Origin: Luteipulveratus flavus
GTDB taxonomy: Bacteria > Actinomycetota > Actinomycetes > Actinomycetales > Dermatophilaceae
DNA: 64,000 bases
NCBI RefSeq assembly: GCF_029439465.1
Contig: NZ_JAROAV010000008.1
Span: 62,001 to 126,000 of the forward strand
Direction: 5' to 3'
Every line of letters begins with the position of its first letter. Within the stretch, counting starts at the first letter, position 1. The notes beneath the pieces were generated by a model that saw only the letters and a program-made list of their open reading frames with translations, was not told the origin of the DNA and did not search any database. Positions 16,849 through 24,410 of the stretch are shown here, piece after piece. Position numbers and translations under genes: made by a program.

Positions 16849-18726
16849 ATGTCCACGCAACCGGGCCCCGTGTCGGGCGCACCGTATGCCGGCGCCGCTC
16901 ACACCGAGCGTCGTGATGGTGAGCTGTGCTCGGTCGATGGCGCCGCCGCGGGTGGTGCGGCCGAGGCGCTGGACCGCTGCCGGGCGGCGGTCCAGGCTCT
17001 CTACGCTGCAGCGTTGACCGATCGCGCGGGCCTGCGCGCCGCGGATCTGCAGGCGGACGTCGAGGCAGCGCAGTCGCTCGTCAATGCTGCGACCGCCCTC
17101 CAGCTCGTCCGGATCGCGCAGTACGCCGCCACCACCCGCCACCTCGACCCGCTCACCGATGAGGTTCGCGAGGTGGCGCACCCGCTCGGCCACGCCGCCG
17201 AGTTCGCCGATGTCGACCTGGCGCCCGGGCTGGCGTGGAGCCCACGTCAGGCGACGGCGAGGGTCGAGGAAGCGATCGACGCGGTGACCAAGACACCGCG
17301 CCTCCTGGACGAGATGGCGGCGGGCGCGATCGACGCAGGCAGGGTCCGGCGCGTGACCGACGCGCTGCTCGAGGCGCCCGACTCCGTGTGCGTCAGGGTG
17401 GAGGACGCCCTGCTCGACCGTGACGTGCAGAGCTGGTCGAGTGCCCAGATCACGGCGCGCACGCGACGGCTCGTCCAGCAGATCGACCCGGCTGCCGCGC
17501 GCTCGAGCCGTGCGCGCCGTGCCGTCGAGCGGATCGGTGTCTTCACCGCACCCGGTCCCGAGCTCGGGCTGACGGAGTGGACCGCGGTCATGCCGACCGA
17601 TCAGGCGGCCAGGGCGTACGCCGCCGTCGACGGCCTCGCGCGCGAGCTGCATCGCGACACCACGACGGCCAAGACTCTCGGCCAGTGTCGGGTGGACGCC
17701 ATGACCGACCTCGTCCTGCAGCGCGCCGACATCACGACCGAGGTCACCGTGACGGTCCCGGTCCTCGTCCCGCCCACCGGATCGCCGCCGGGTCATGCTC
17801 TCCCGGCGGCAGCGACATCGACCTCGACGGCGACACCCGGGACACCTTCGACCTCGGCGGCGTCGCCGGTGCCGCTCGGTCAGGGTCCAGCCCAGGTCGA
17901 CGACCGCTGGGTGATCGATCCCCCGGAGGCGGAGGAGTCGATGACACCGGCGGTCGCCGCCGCGCTGGACGCCGACTGGGACCGTGCGTTGGCCGAGCTG
18001 ATCGCGGCGGATCCGGGTCCACCGCCACTCCCACCGGACGGCGACCCGTGGTGGGACGTCGTCGAGGCGGACGCGGCCGAGCAGCGCGAGCGGCAGCACG
18101 CGACTGCACCCGACGACTGCCGCGATGCCGTGGCTTCGTGCTCCCAACCCATCGCTCCGACGTGCGTCGGTGACGCGTGGGTGGCCGGCGTCGGGGTGGT
18201 CCCGGCGGCCGTCGTGACGGCACTGCTGCGAGAGGTCGGCCCCCGGATCACTCGGGCGCTGGTCAACGCCGAGACCGGCGCACTTCTCGAGACGTACTCC
18301 TCCTCGTACCGTCCGACCGCCGCCATCCGCAGGCTCGTCCGCGGGCGGGACGAGCACTGCCGCTTTCCTGGCTGCTCGCATCCGGCCCGCTTCTGCGAGA
18401 CCGACCACGTCGTCCCGTGGCCGCACGGCGCGACGACGGCCACCAACCTCCAGCTGCTGTGCAAGCACCACCACCGGGCCAAGCACGAAGCCGGCTGGTC
18501 GGTCGCGATGAGCACCGACGGCACCTGCACCTGGACGAGCCCGCACGGCCGTACGCACGTGACTCGCCCGAGCGCCTCGGCGTCCGCGGCGCTGTGGTCC
18601 GCACCAATCGCCGTCACTGCCGACCGAGCCGCACCCGCCGCCGTCACCGCAGACCGAGTCACGACGGATCCCGCCACCGCCGCCACCGCCGACCGAGTCA
18701 CGACTGATCCCATCGACGCCCACTGA
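16849..18726 (+). CDS. DUF222 and HNH endonuclease domain protein (13E12 repeat family)
   Basis: This 625-residue protein has the helical DUF222 domain over most of the first 330 residues, an acidic and Ser/Thr-rich linker, and an HNH nuclease domain near residues 500-550: CRFPGCSHPARFCETDHVVPW, then NLQLLCKHHHRAKH, with the Cys pairs and the His-Asn-His residues present. The end is made of degenerate copies of a VTADRVTTDP-like unit. ATG 16849 is chosen because TACGAT and an SOS box lie just upstream. Members are multicopy in actinobacteria; the DNA substrate is unknown. It stands alone as a DNA-damage-inducible gene. Confidence 0.88.
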   Translation: MSTQPGPVSGAPYAGAAHTERRDGELCSVDGAAAGGAAEALDRCRAAVQALYAAALTDRAGLRAADLQADVEAAQSLVNAATALQLVRIAQYAATTRHLDPLTDEVREVAHPLGHAAEFADVDLAPGLAWSPRQATARVEEAIDAVTKTPRLLDEMAAGAIDAGRVRRVTDALLEAPDSVCVRVEDALLDRDVQSWSSAQITARTRRLVQQIDPAAARSSRARRAVERIGVFTAPGPELGLTEWTAVMPTDQAARAYAAVDGLARELHRDTTTAKTLGQCRVDAMTDLVLQRADITTEVTVTVPVLVPPTGSPPGHALPAAATSTSTATPGTPSTSAASPVPLGQGPAQVDDRWVIDPPEAEESMTPAVAAALDADWDRALAELIAADPGPPPLPPDGDPWWDVVEADAAEQRERQHATAPDDCRDAVASCSQPIAPTCVGDAWVAGVGVVPAAVVTALLREVGPRITRALVNAETGALLETYSSSYRPTAAIRRLVRGRDEHCRFPGCSHPARFCETDHVVPWPHGATTATNLQLLCKHHHRAKHEAGWSVAMSTDGTCTWTSPHGRTHVTRPSASASAALWSAPIAVTADRAAPAAVTADRVTTDPATAATADRVTTDPIDAH

Positions 18727-18786
18727 GCGGACCTCGTCCGTCCGGCCCTGCATGGATGGCCGAGCAGACGGGACTCGCGGGACGGG

Positions 18787-19377
18787 TCAGAGGCCGCGGG
18801 CGGCCATCGCGTCGCCGATCTCGTCGGCCTCGCGGACCATCGTGACGAGCGCCGCCGGGACCACGGTCACCAGGCGTGGGCGGACGCCGCGGGCGACGGC
18901 GGCCTCACGCGCTCCGCTCATGGCGGCCGCGACCCGGGGGATGCAGCCGATCGTCAGCGCCAGCAGCAGCTCGGCGCGCTCGCGGCGGACACCGAAGCGG
19001 CGCAGCGGGACCGCGACGGCCGAGATCGTGCGCACCATCGCCGTGACGCGGTTGGTCATCATCACCAGGTTCGCGACCAGGACCGCGACGACGAGCTGAC
19101 CGGCGATCTCGAACGCCCGCAGCGGGCCCTGCAACCACACCTGGAACGCGACCAGTACGGCCGCCAGCAGCAGGATCGTGCGCAGGCCTCGCCACAGGTG
19201 CCGCAGCCACAAGCCGGCGGACCGGTAGAGCGGCACCAGCGCCACCGCGACAGGGGCCACGAGCCACCAGCGCGGCACGACGCCGAGCACGGTGATGACG
19301 GCGAGCGCGGAGAGGAGCGCGGTCGACGTCCGCAGCCGGTGCAGCCAGGAGTCGCCCTCGACGTAGTAGCCGGTCAT
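18787..19377 (-). CDS. bioN: Energy-coupling factor transporter transmembrane protein (BioN/EcfT)
   Basis: This 196-residue membrane protein is the T component that joins the biotin-binding S component to its ATPase. It has about five hydrophobic helices and two Ala-Arg-Gly type coupling motifs: AAVARGVRP in the cytoplasmic region and AMAARGL at the very end. The ATG overlaps the stop of the ATPase gene (19374-19377). It ends the bioY-bioM-bioN operon. Confidence 0.88.
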   Translation of the reverse strand: MTGYYVEGDSWLHRLRTSTALLSALAVITVLGVVPRWWLVAPVAVALVPLYRSAGLWLRHLWRGLRTILLLAAVLVAFQVWLQGPLRAFEIAGQLVVAVLVANLVMMTNRVTAMVRTISAVAVPLRRFGVRRERAELLLALTIGCIPRVAAAMSGAREAAVARGVRPRLVTVVPAALVTMVREADEIGDAMAARGL

Positions 19378-20060
19378 CGCACCCGCTCCCCCATCAGCGC
19401 ACGGTAGAACGCGACCGCCTCGGGCGGCGGCCCGTCGTGGACCACGCGACCCGCGTCCATGACGACCACCCGGTCGAAGTCGTCCAGCAGCTCGAGGTGG
19501 TGGGTGAGCAGGACCACCTGCTGCGCCAGCCCGGCGATCGTCCGTCGCAGCAACAGCTGGTTGTGCAGGTCGAGCAGCGTCGACGGCTCGTCGCACACCA
19601 GGACCTGTGGCTCCCGCACCAGCACTGCCGCGAACGCCAGCAGCTGCTTCTGGCCGCCGGAGAGCAGCTGCGCCGGATGGTCGGCGTACTCCTCCAGGCC
19701 GTACGTCGCCAGGGTGGCTGCGAGGCGCGCGTCCCGTTCCGTCGCGTCCAGGCGCAGGTCGCGCAGCGAGAGTGCGATGTCCTCGGCGACCGTCGGCATG
19801 AGGATCTGGGCCGAGGCGTCGGAGAACATGAACCCGACCCGCCTGCGCACCTGCTGGGTCTGCCGGGCGGCGTCCAGGCCGTCGACGAGGACCGTGCCGC
19901 GGTCAGGGCGGATCAGGCCGTTGAGCGTGCGCGCGAGGGTCGACTTGCCCGAGCCGTTCGCGCCGATGACGCCGATCCGACTCTCACCGAGCGTCAGGTC
20001 GATCTCGGACAGCACCTGCCGCTGCCCGAGCCGGTGGCTGACGCCCCGCAGCTCGATCAA
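19374..20060 (-). CDS. bioM: Energy-coupling factor ATP-binding protein (BioM/EcfA)
   Basis: This 228-residue ABC ATPase powers biotin uptake. It has Walker A GANGSGKST (residues about 34-42), the signature LLSGGQKQ, Walker B VLVCDEPST and the switch His in LLTHHLEL. The start appears to be TTG at 20060, forming a TTGA overlap with the bioY stop; no ATG or GTG fits before the conserved strand IELRGVSHRL. The upstream and downstream partners are the S and T components, so the module is complete. Confidence 0.88.
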   Translation of the reverse strand: MIELRGVSHRLGQRQVLSEIDLTLGESRIGVIGANGSGKSTLARTLNGLIRPDRGTVLVDGLDAARQTQQVRRRVGFMFSDASAQILMPTVAEDIALSLRDLRLDATERDARLAATLATYGLEEYADHPAQLLSGGQKQLLAFAAVLVREPQVLVCDEPSTLLDLHNQLLLRRTIAGLAQQVVLLTHHLELLDDFDRVVVMDAGRVVHDGPPPEAVAFYRALMGERVR

Positions 20061-20659
20061 GCCGCGTCGACCCTCTCGTGCTCGCGGTCGGCGGTCGCGT
20101 CGCGGTCGGTGCCGATCGTCTCGATCGGCGGGTACGCGCGGACGACGGTCGTCGTGACGAGCGCGGCGATGACGCACTTGGCGAGGTCGCCGGGCAGGAA
20201 CTGGACCGCGCTCTGGGCGACGCCGAGCAGGCCGGAGTCCAGCCGCCAGGCCGACCACGGGATGCCGACGAGGTAGACCACGCCCATGCAGCCGACGACG
20301 CAGGCGAGCGCGACGGCGACGGCGTTGCGCCGGCCGAACCGCTGCACCAGCAGGCCGGTGAGGAAGACGCCGGGGATCGCGCCGATGAGGTAGCCACCGG
20401 TGGGTCCGGTCAGGACGGCGAGACCACCGTGGCCGCCCGCTCCGATCGGCAGACCCGCGGCGAGCAGCAGGTCGAACACGATCACGCTGAGCGCGCCGAG
20501 CCGGGCACCGAGGATCGCGCCCGCGAGCATGAAGCCGAGGGTCTGGGCGGTGATGGGCACCGAGCCGAAGAACGAGATGCCGCCCGGCATGCCGAGTACG
20601 GCGACGAGCGCGGCGAACATCGCGACGAGCGCGAGATCACGCGGGGTGGTCCTGGACAT
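20057..20659 (-). CDS. bioY: Biotin transporter substrate-binding (S) component BioY
   Basis: This 200-residue membrane protein binds biotin. It has six hydrophobic segments and the BioY features FFGSVPITAQTLGFMLAG near the N-terminus and GPTGGYLIGAIPGVFLTG in the middle. The length matches the family (about 190-200). ATG at 20659 follows an AGGAG ribosome site. It heads the bioYMN operon and is divergent from a TetR gene across 54 bases. Confidence 0.92.
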   Translation of the reverse strand: MSRTTPRDLALVAMFAALVAVLGMPGGISFFGSVPITAQTLGFMLAGAILGARLGALSVIVFDLLLAAGLPIGAGGHGGLAVLTGPTGGYLIGAIPGVFLTGLLVQRFGRRNAVAVALACVVGCMGVVYLVGIPWSAWRLDSGLLGVAQSAVQFLPGDLAKCVIAALVTTTVVRAYPPIETIGTDRDATADREHERVDAA

Positions 20660-20700
20660 GCCTTCTCCTGCGCCGTTCAGGATAGGTCGTGGCTCGCGCG

Positions 20701-20706
20701 TAAGGT
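20701..20706 (+). promoter_or_regulatory. -10 box TAAGGT, leaderless start at 20714
   Basis: TAAGGT is followed by 7 bases and the ATG of the TetR gene. Confidence 0.5.
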
Positions 20707-20713
20707 GACGGCC

Positions 20714-21295
20714 ATGGCGATCCGGCGGCAGGACATCCTCGCGGCGGCGCAGCGCATCCTGAGCGAGTACGGCCTGGCCGACCTCACCATGCGCCGGCTC
20801 GCCGCCGAGCTCGACGTCCAGCCCGGCGCCCTCTACTGGCACGTCCCCAACAAGCAGGCGCTGCTCGCCGAGCTGGCCGACGACCTGCTGGCCCGGGTGC
20901 CGGAGCCGTCGTCGCGGCGGCGGTGGGACCGGCAGCTGACCCAGCTCGCCACCGACCTGCGCACGACGCTGCTCGGCCAGCGCGACGGTGCCGAAGTCGT
21001 CTCCGCCAGCCGCGCCTCCTCCCTGGACACCAGCCACCTCGGCAAGCGCATCGTGGAGATCGTGCAGGCCGGCGGTCACACGCACGCCCACGCGTCTGCC
21101 TCCCGAGATGCGTTGCTGCACTTCGTGATCGGCTACACCTTCGATGAGCAGTCGCACGCGTTGATGGCCGAGCACGGCGCCGCGCCCGCCCGGTTCGGCG
21201 ACAGTGACGCCGCGTACGCCGCCGCCCTGTCCGTCGTCATCGCCGGCGTCCGCGCCCCCACCGCCGGTCGAGCCGCCCCGCGCCCCGCTGGTTGA
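20714..21295 (+). CDS. TetR-family regulator divergent from bioYMN
   Basis: This 193-residue protein has a TetR DNA-binding domain (AAAQRILSEYGLADLTMRRL, then VQPGALYWHVPNKQALLAELAD) and a C-terminal region like the tetracycline-repressor dimerisation domain. Its position opposite bioYMN suggests control of biotin uptake, as BioQ does in other actinobacteria, but no BioQ-type palindrome is visible in the 54-base gap. The last residues and the TGA stop (21293-21295) are supplied by the intergenic repeat at 21285-21300, which probably replaced the original 3' end. Confidence 0.83.
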   Translation: MAIRRQDILAAAQRILSEYGLADLTMRRLAAELDVQPGALYWHVPNKQALLAELADDLLARVPEPSSRRRWDRQLTQLATDLRTTLLGQRDGAEVVSASRASSLDTSHLGKRIVEIVQAGGHTHAHASASRDALLHFVIGYTFDEQSHALMAEHGAAPARFGDSDAAYAAALSVVIAGVRAPTAGRAAPRPAG

Positions 21296-21300
21296 GCCGG
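21285..21300 (+). repeat. Short copy of the CCGCTGGTTGAGCCGG repeat, holding the TetR stop codon
   Basis: This 16-base copy is identical to the outer end of the larger repeat arms at 21313 and (inverted) 21433-21448. The TGA of TTGAGCC ends the TetR gene. Confidence 0.75.
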
Positions 21301-21312
21301 CCCGAGCCACCC

Positions 21313-21448
21313 CCGCTGGTTGAGCCGGACCGAGGCGCCAGCCGAGGGTCGTGTCGAAACCAGGTGACACGTTCGCTCAAGTCTCCCGGGACGGCACCGG
21401 GTTTCGACACGGCCTCGCCCTAGCGGGCTCGCCCGGCTCAACCAGCGG
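21313..21448. repeat. Inverted pair of an actinobacterial intergenic repeat
   Basis: The left arm (21313-21361) runs from CCGCTGGTTGAGCCGG to GTGTCGAAACC. The right arm (21400-21448) is its inverse, from GGTTTCGACAC to CCGGCTCAACCAGCGG. The middle of each arm diverges. No transposase or target duplication is seen. Repeats ending in GGTTGAGC and CGAAACC are common between genes in Micrococcales and Propionibacteriales. The pair fills the gap between the convergent TetR and ABC genes. Confidence 0.75.
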
Positions 21449-21472
21449 GTGGTGCTGGCGGAACCGGCGGGG

Positions 21473-22306
21473 TCAGCGGTCGGCCGCTGCATCCATCTGG
21501 CGGATCTCGTGGCTCAGCTCGGCGAGCTCGTCGCCGCCGGCCATCTCGGCCGTCAGCTGGTCGAGCGTCAGGTCCTCGCGCTCCTCGTCCAGAGCAATCC
21601 GGCCGAGCTTCAGCACGACGAAGTGGTTGCCGACCAGGTACGCGTGGTGCGGGTTGTGCGTGATGAACACGACGCCGAGGCCCGCGTCCCGCGCCCGGAC
21701 GATGTACTTCAGCACCACCCCGGACTGCTTCACCCCGAGCGCCGCGGTCGGCTCGTCGAGGATGATCACCTTCGCGCCGAAGTGGATCGCCCGCGCGATG
21801 GCGATGCACTGCCGCTGACCGCCCGACAGCGAGGCGACCGGGCGGTCCAGGTCCGGGATGCTGATCCCCATCCGGGTCAGCTCCTCGCCGGTGACCTGCT
21901 CCATCCGCTTGTTGTCCAGCAGCCGCAGCGGCCCGCGCCGGATCTCGTTGCCGAGGAAGAAGTTGCGCCACACCGACATCAGCGGCGCGAGCGCGAGGTC
22001 CTGGTAGACCGTGGCGATCCCCGCACCGAGCGCCTCCCGCGGCGAGGAGAAGTGGCTCAGCTCGCCATTGACGTACATCTGCCCGGCGTCGTAGTCGTGC
22101 AGCCCGGACATGATCTTGATGAGCGTCGACTTGCCGGCGCCGTTGTCGCCGAGCACGCACGTCACCTCGCCCTGCCGTACGGAGAGGTTCACCTCCCGCA
22201 GCGCCGTCACGTTGCCGTACGCCTTGCCGACGTCGACCAGCCGGACGATCTCCGTTGTCGGACCGCTCTCGTGGGTGGGCATGGTGTCCTCGGTCGCAGT
22301 GCTCAT
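21473..22306 (-). CDS. Sugar ABC transporter ATP-binding protein (probable inositol uptake)
   Basis: This 277-residue single-domain ABC ATPase has Walker A GDNGAGKST (residues about 55-63), the signature SLSGGQRQ, Walker B VIILDEPTAAL and the switch His in FITHNPHH. It belongs to the carbohydrate-uptake group that works with BPD_transp_2 permeases but has one ATPase domain where RbsA-like proteins have two. The start overlaps the permease stop (ATGA). It is the last gene of the iol operon. Confidence 0.88.
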   Translation of the reverse strand: MSTATEDTMPTHESGPTTEIVRLVDVGKAYGNVTALREVNLSVRQGEVTCVLGDNGAGKSTLIKIMSGLHDYDAGQMYVNGELSHFSSPREALGAGIATVYQDLALAPLMSVWRNFFLGNEIRRGPLRLLDNKRMEQVTGEELTRMGISIPDLDRPVASLSGGQRQCIAIARAIHFGAKVIILDEPTAALGVKQSGVVLKYIVRARDAGLGVVFITHNPHHAYLVGNHFVVLKLGRIALDEEREDLTLDQLTAEMAGGDELAELSHEIRQMDAAADR

Positions 22307-23367
22307 CGGGCGTCCGCCTTCTTCTTGACCCACACGTTGACCAGCGTCGCGAGGACGAGCATCACGCCGAGGAACGTCTTGAACCAGTCGGGGTTCCAGC
22401 CGGCGTAGTTGATGCCGAGCTGGGTCATCGCGAAGATCAGCGCCCCGAGGGAGGCGCCGATCGCCGAGCCGTACCCGCCGGTCAGCAGGCAGCCGCCGAC
22501 CACCGCGGCGATGATGAAGATGAACTCGTTGCCGACGCCGTCCCCGGACTGCACGGTGTTGAACTCGAACAGCAGGTGCATCCCGGCGAGCCAGGCGCAG
22601 AACCCGACGAACAGGTAGAGCACGACGCGGACGCCGCGCACCGGTACGCCGACCGCCCGGGCCGCGTCGGAGTCGCCGCCGACGGCGTAGATCCAGTTGC
22701 CGAACCGGCTCTTGCGCAGCACCACGGCCGCGATCACCGTGATCACGAGCCAGTAGACGATCGGCGCCTTGATCGCGACCGACCCGATGGACGTCTCCCA
22801 CGCGAACACGTTCTTGGCGGAGTCGAACCCCTGCATGTCGCTGATGTTGTTGGAGGCGACGTTGCCGGTGACGACCTTGGTCATGCCGAGGTTGACGCCC
22901 TGCAGGATGAAGAACGTCCCGAGGGTGACCAGGAACGACGGCAGGCCGGTGCGGTTGAGCATCACCCCGTTGAACAGCCCGATCAGCAGGGAGACCACCA
23001 GCGCCAGCAGCACCGCGAACCACACGTGGAAGTTGAAGTACCAGGCCAGCAGCGATGCGGCCAGGCCCGAGCTGGTCACGGCCACGCCGGCGGACAGGTC
23101 GAACTCGCCGCCGACCATCAGCAGCGCGACCGGGACCGCCATGATCCCGATCGTCGCGGCGCCGTAGAGGATCGTGCCCACGTTGTCGACGTTGCGGAAC
23201 GCCGAGGCGACGATCAGGAAGAAGACGCAGACGGCGACGGCGCCCAGCAGCGCACCGATCTCCGGGAGGCGCAGCAGCTTGACCGCCCCCGTACGGGGTG
23301 CCACGCGGTCCTCGACGGCGGCCGAGGACGCCGCGGGCGGGGTCGAGGAGGTGCTCACGGTGCTCAT
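22303..23367 (-). CDS. Sugar ABC transporter permease (probable inositol uptake)
   Basis: This 354-residue membrane protein of the BPD_transp_2 family has about ten hydrophobic segments, the segment GGEFDLSAGVAV and a conserved TLGTFFILQGVNLG. The cytoplasmic EAA-like region is GGDSDAARAVGVPVRGVR. It lies 4 bases after the binding-protein gene and overlaps the ATPase gene, completing an importer placed behind the inositol enzymes. The substrate is inferred from that position. Confidence 0.88.
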   Translation of the reverse strand: MSTVSTSSTPPAASSAAVEDRVAPRTGAVKLLRLPEIGALLGAVAVCVFFLIVASAFRNVDNVGTILYGAATIGIMAVPVALLMVGGEFDLSAGVAVTSSGLAASLLAWYFNFHVWFAVLLALVVSLLIGLFNGVMLNRTGLPSFLVTLGTFFILQGVNLGMTKVVTGNVASNNISDMQGFDSAKNVFAWETSIGSVAIKAPIVYWLVITVIAAVVLRKSRFGNWIYAVGGDSDAARAVGVPVRGVRVVLYLFVGFCAWLAGMHLLFEFNTVQSGDGVGNEFIFIIAAVVGGCLLTGGYGSAIGASLGALIFAMTQLGINYAGWNPDWFKTFLGVMLVLATLVNVWVKKKADAR

Positions 23368-23371
23368 CGCG

Positions 23372-24370
23372 TCACCGACGCCCGCTGGCCGCGAACTTCT
23401 CGACCGCGGCGACGTTGCCCTTGTCGATGAAGGCCGGTCCGGTCAGCACGGCCTGCCCGCCGCCGACGGTGTTGCCGTTGGTCTTGAGCAGCCAGAGCTG
23501 GTCGATCGCGAGGTACCCCTGCAGGTACGGCTGCTGGTCGACGGCCCACTCGACGGTCCCGCCCTTGATGGCGTTGATCAGGTCCTGGCTGGTGTCGAAG
23601 GTGACGACCTTGGCCTTGCTGGCCGCGCTGGACTTGGACTGCACCGCGACGAGCGCGATCGGACCGCCGAGGGTCAGCACGTAGTCGATCGCCTTGTCCT
23701 GCTGCAGCTTGGAGGTGATCGCGGTCTGCATGCTGGCGGGTGACTTGCCGTCCACGTACAGCAGCTGGGTGGCCGGGACCTTCTGCTTCACGCCGGCGCA
23801 CCGGTCGTTCAGCCCGACGTTGCCCTGCTCGTGGATGACGCAGACCGGGTGCTTGGCGCCCTCCTTCAGCATCCGGTCGCCCGCCTGCTGACCGGCGATC
23901 TTCTCGTCCTGCCCGAAGTAGGAGGTGACGCCCATCGCCTTCCACCGGTCCAGGCCGCCGTTGAGCGCGACGACGGGGATCTTGGCGGCGATGGACTTCT
24001 TGACGACACCCTGCATCGCGTCCGGCTTGGCCAGCGTGAGCGCGATGCCGTCGACCTTCTTGTCGATGGCCTGCTGGACGAGGTTCGCCTGCTTGGCGCC
24101 GTCGGGATCGGCGGTGTACTGCAGCCGGACGTTGTCCTTGGCCGCGGCGTCCTGGGCGCCCTTGCGCACGATGTCCCAGAACGTGTCGCCCGGGCCGGAG
24201 TGGGTCACCAGCGCGATCGTCATCGTGGGGGTGCTCGCCTTGCCGGCGCTGCGGGCGCGCTCGGCGTCCTCGACGGCCTTGCGTCCTCCGGTGGAGCTGC
24301 ATGCGGCGACGGACGCCACCAGCAACGTCGTCACGACCGCTGCGGTGGCTCTTCGGGTACGCCTGCTCAT
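23372..24370 (-). CDS. Sugar-binding lipoprotein of an ABC transporter (probable inositol)
   Basis: This 332-residue protein has a signal peptide with lipobox VAAC (cysteine at residue 23) and a periplasmic-binding-protein type 1 fold of the RbsB/XylF group: TIALVTHSGPGDTFWDIVRKGAQD at the N-terminal lobe and IDGIALTLAKPDA-like strands (KKVDGIALTLAKPDAMQG). It would tether to the outer face of the membrane. The gene follows iolD by 40 bases and precedes permease and ATPase genes. Myo-inositol is the likely ligand by context; direct evidence is absent. Confidence 0.87.
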   Translation of the reverse strand: MSRRTRRATAAVVTTLLVASVAACSSTGGRKAVEDAERARSAGKASTPTMTIALVTHSGPGDTFWDIVRKGAQDAAAKDNVRLQYTADPDGAKQANLVQQAIDKKVDGIALTLAKPDAMQGVVKKSIAAKIPVVALNGGLDRWKAMGVTSYFGQDEKIAGQQAGDRMLKEGAKHPVCVIHEQGNVGLNDRCAGVKQKVPATQLLYVDGKSPASMQTAITSKLQQDKAIDYVLTLGGPIALVAVQSKSSAASKAKVVTFDTSQDLINAIKGGTVEWAVDQQPYLQGYLAIDQLWLLKTNGNTVGGGQAVLTGPAFIDKGNVAAVEKFAASGRR

Positions 24371-24410
24371 GGTTGTCGTCCTTTCGGCCCCACCGCGGTG
24401 TCGGGGCGAG

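Noticed and set aside
16849-18726. Homing endonuclease or mobile element at the HNH gene
   Set aside because: The DUF222 architecture, its own promoter and the lack of an intron, intein or flanking repeats indicate an ordinary chromosomal 13E12-family gene.
20714-21295. Naming the TetR gene beside bioYMN as BioQ
   Set aside because: The 54-base gap shows no clear palindrome like TGAAC-N3-GTTAC, and position alone is weak evidence.
21285-21448. Insertion sequence at the inverted repeats
   Set aside because: No transposase frame or target duplication is seen, and the repeat type is a known intergenic element in actinobacteria.
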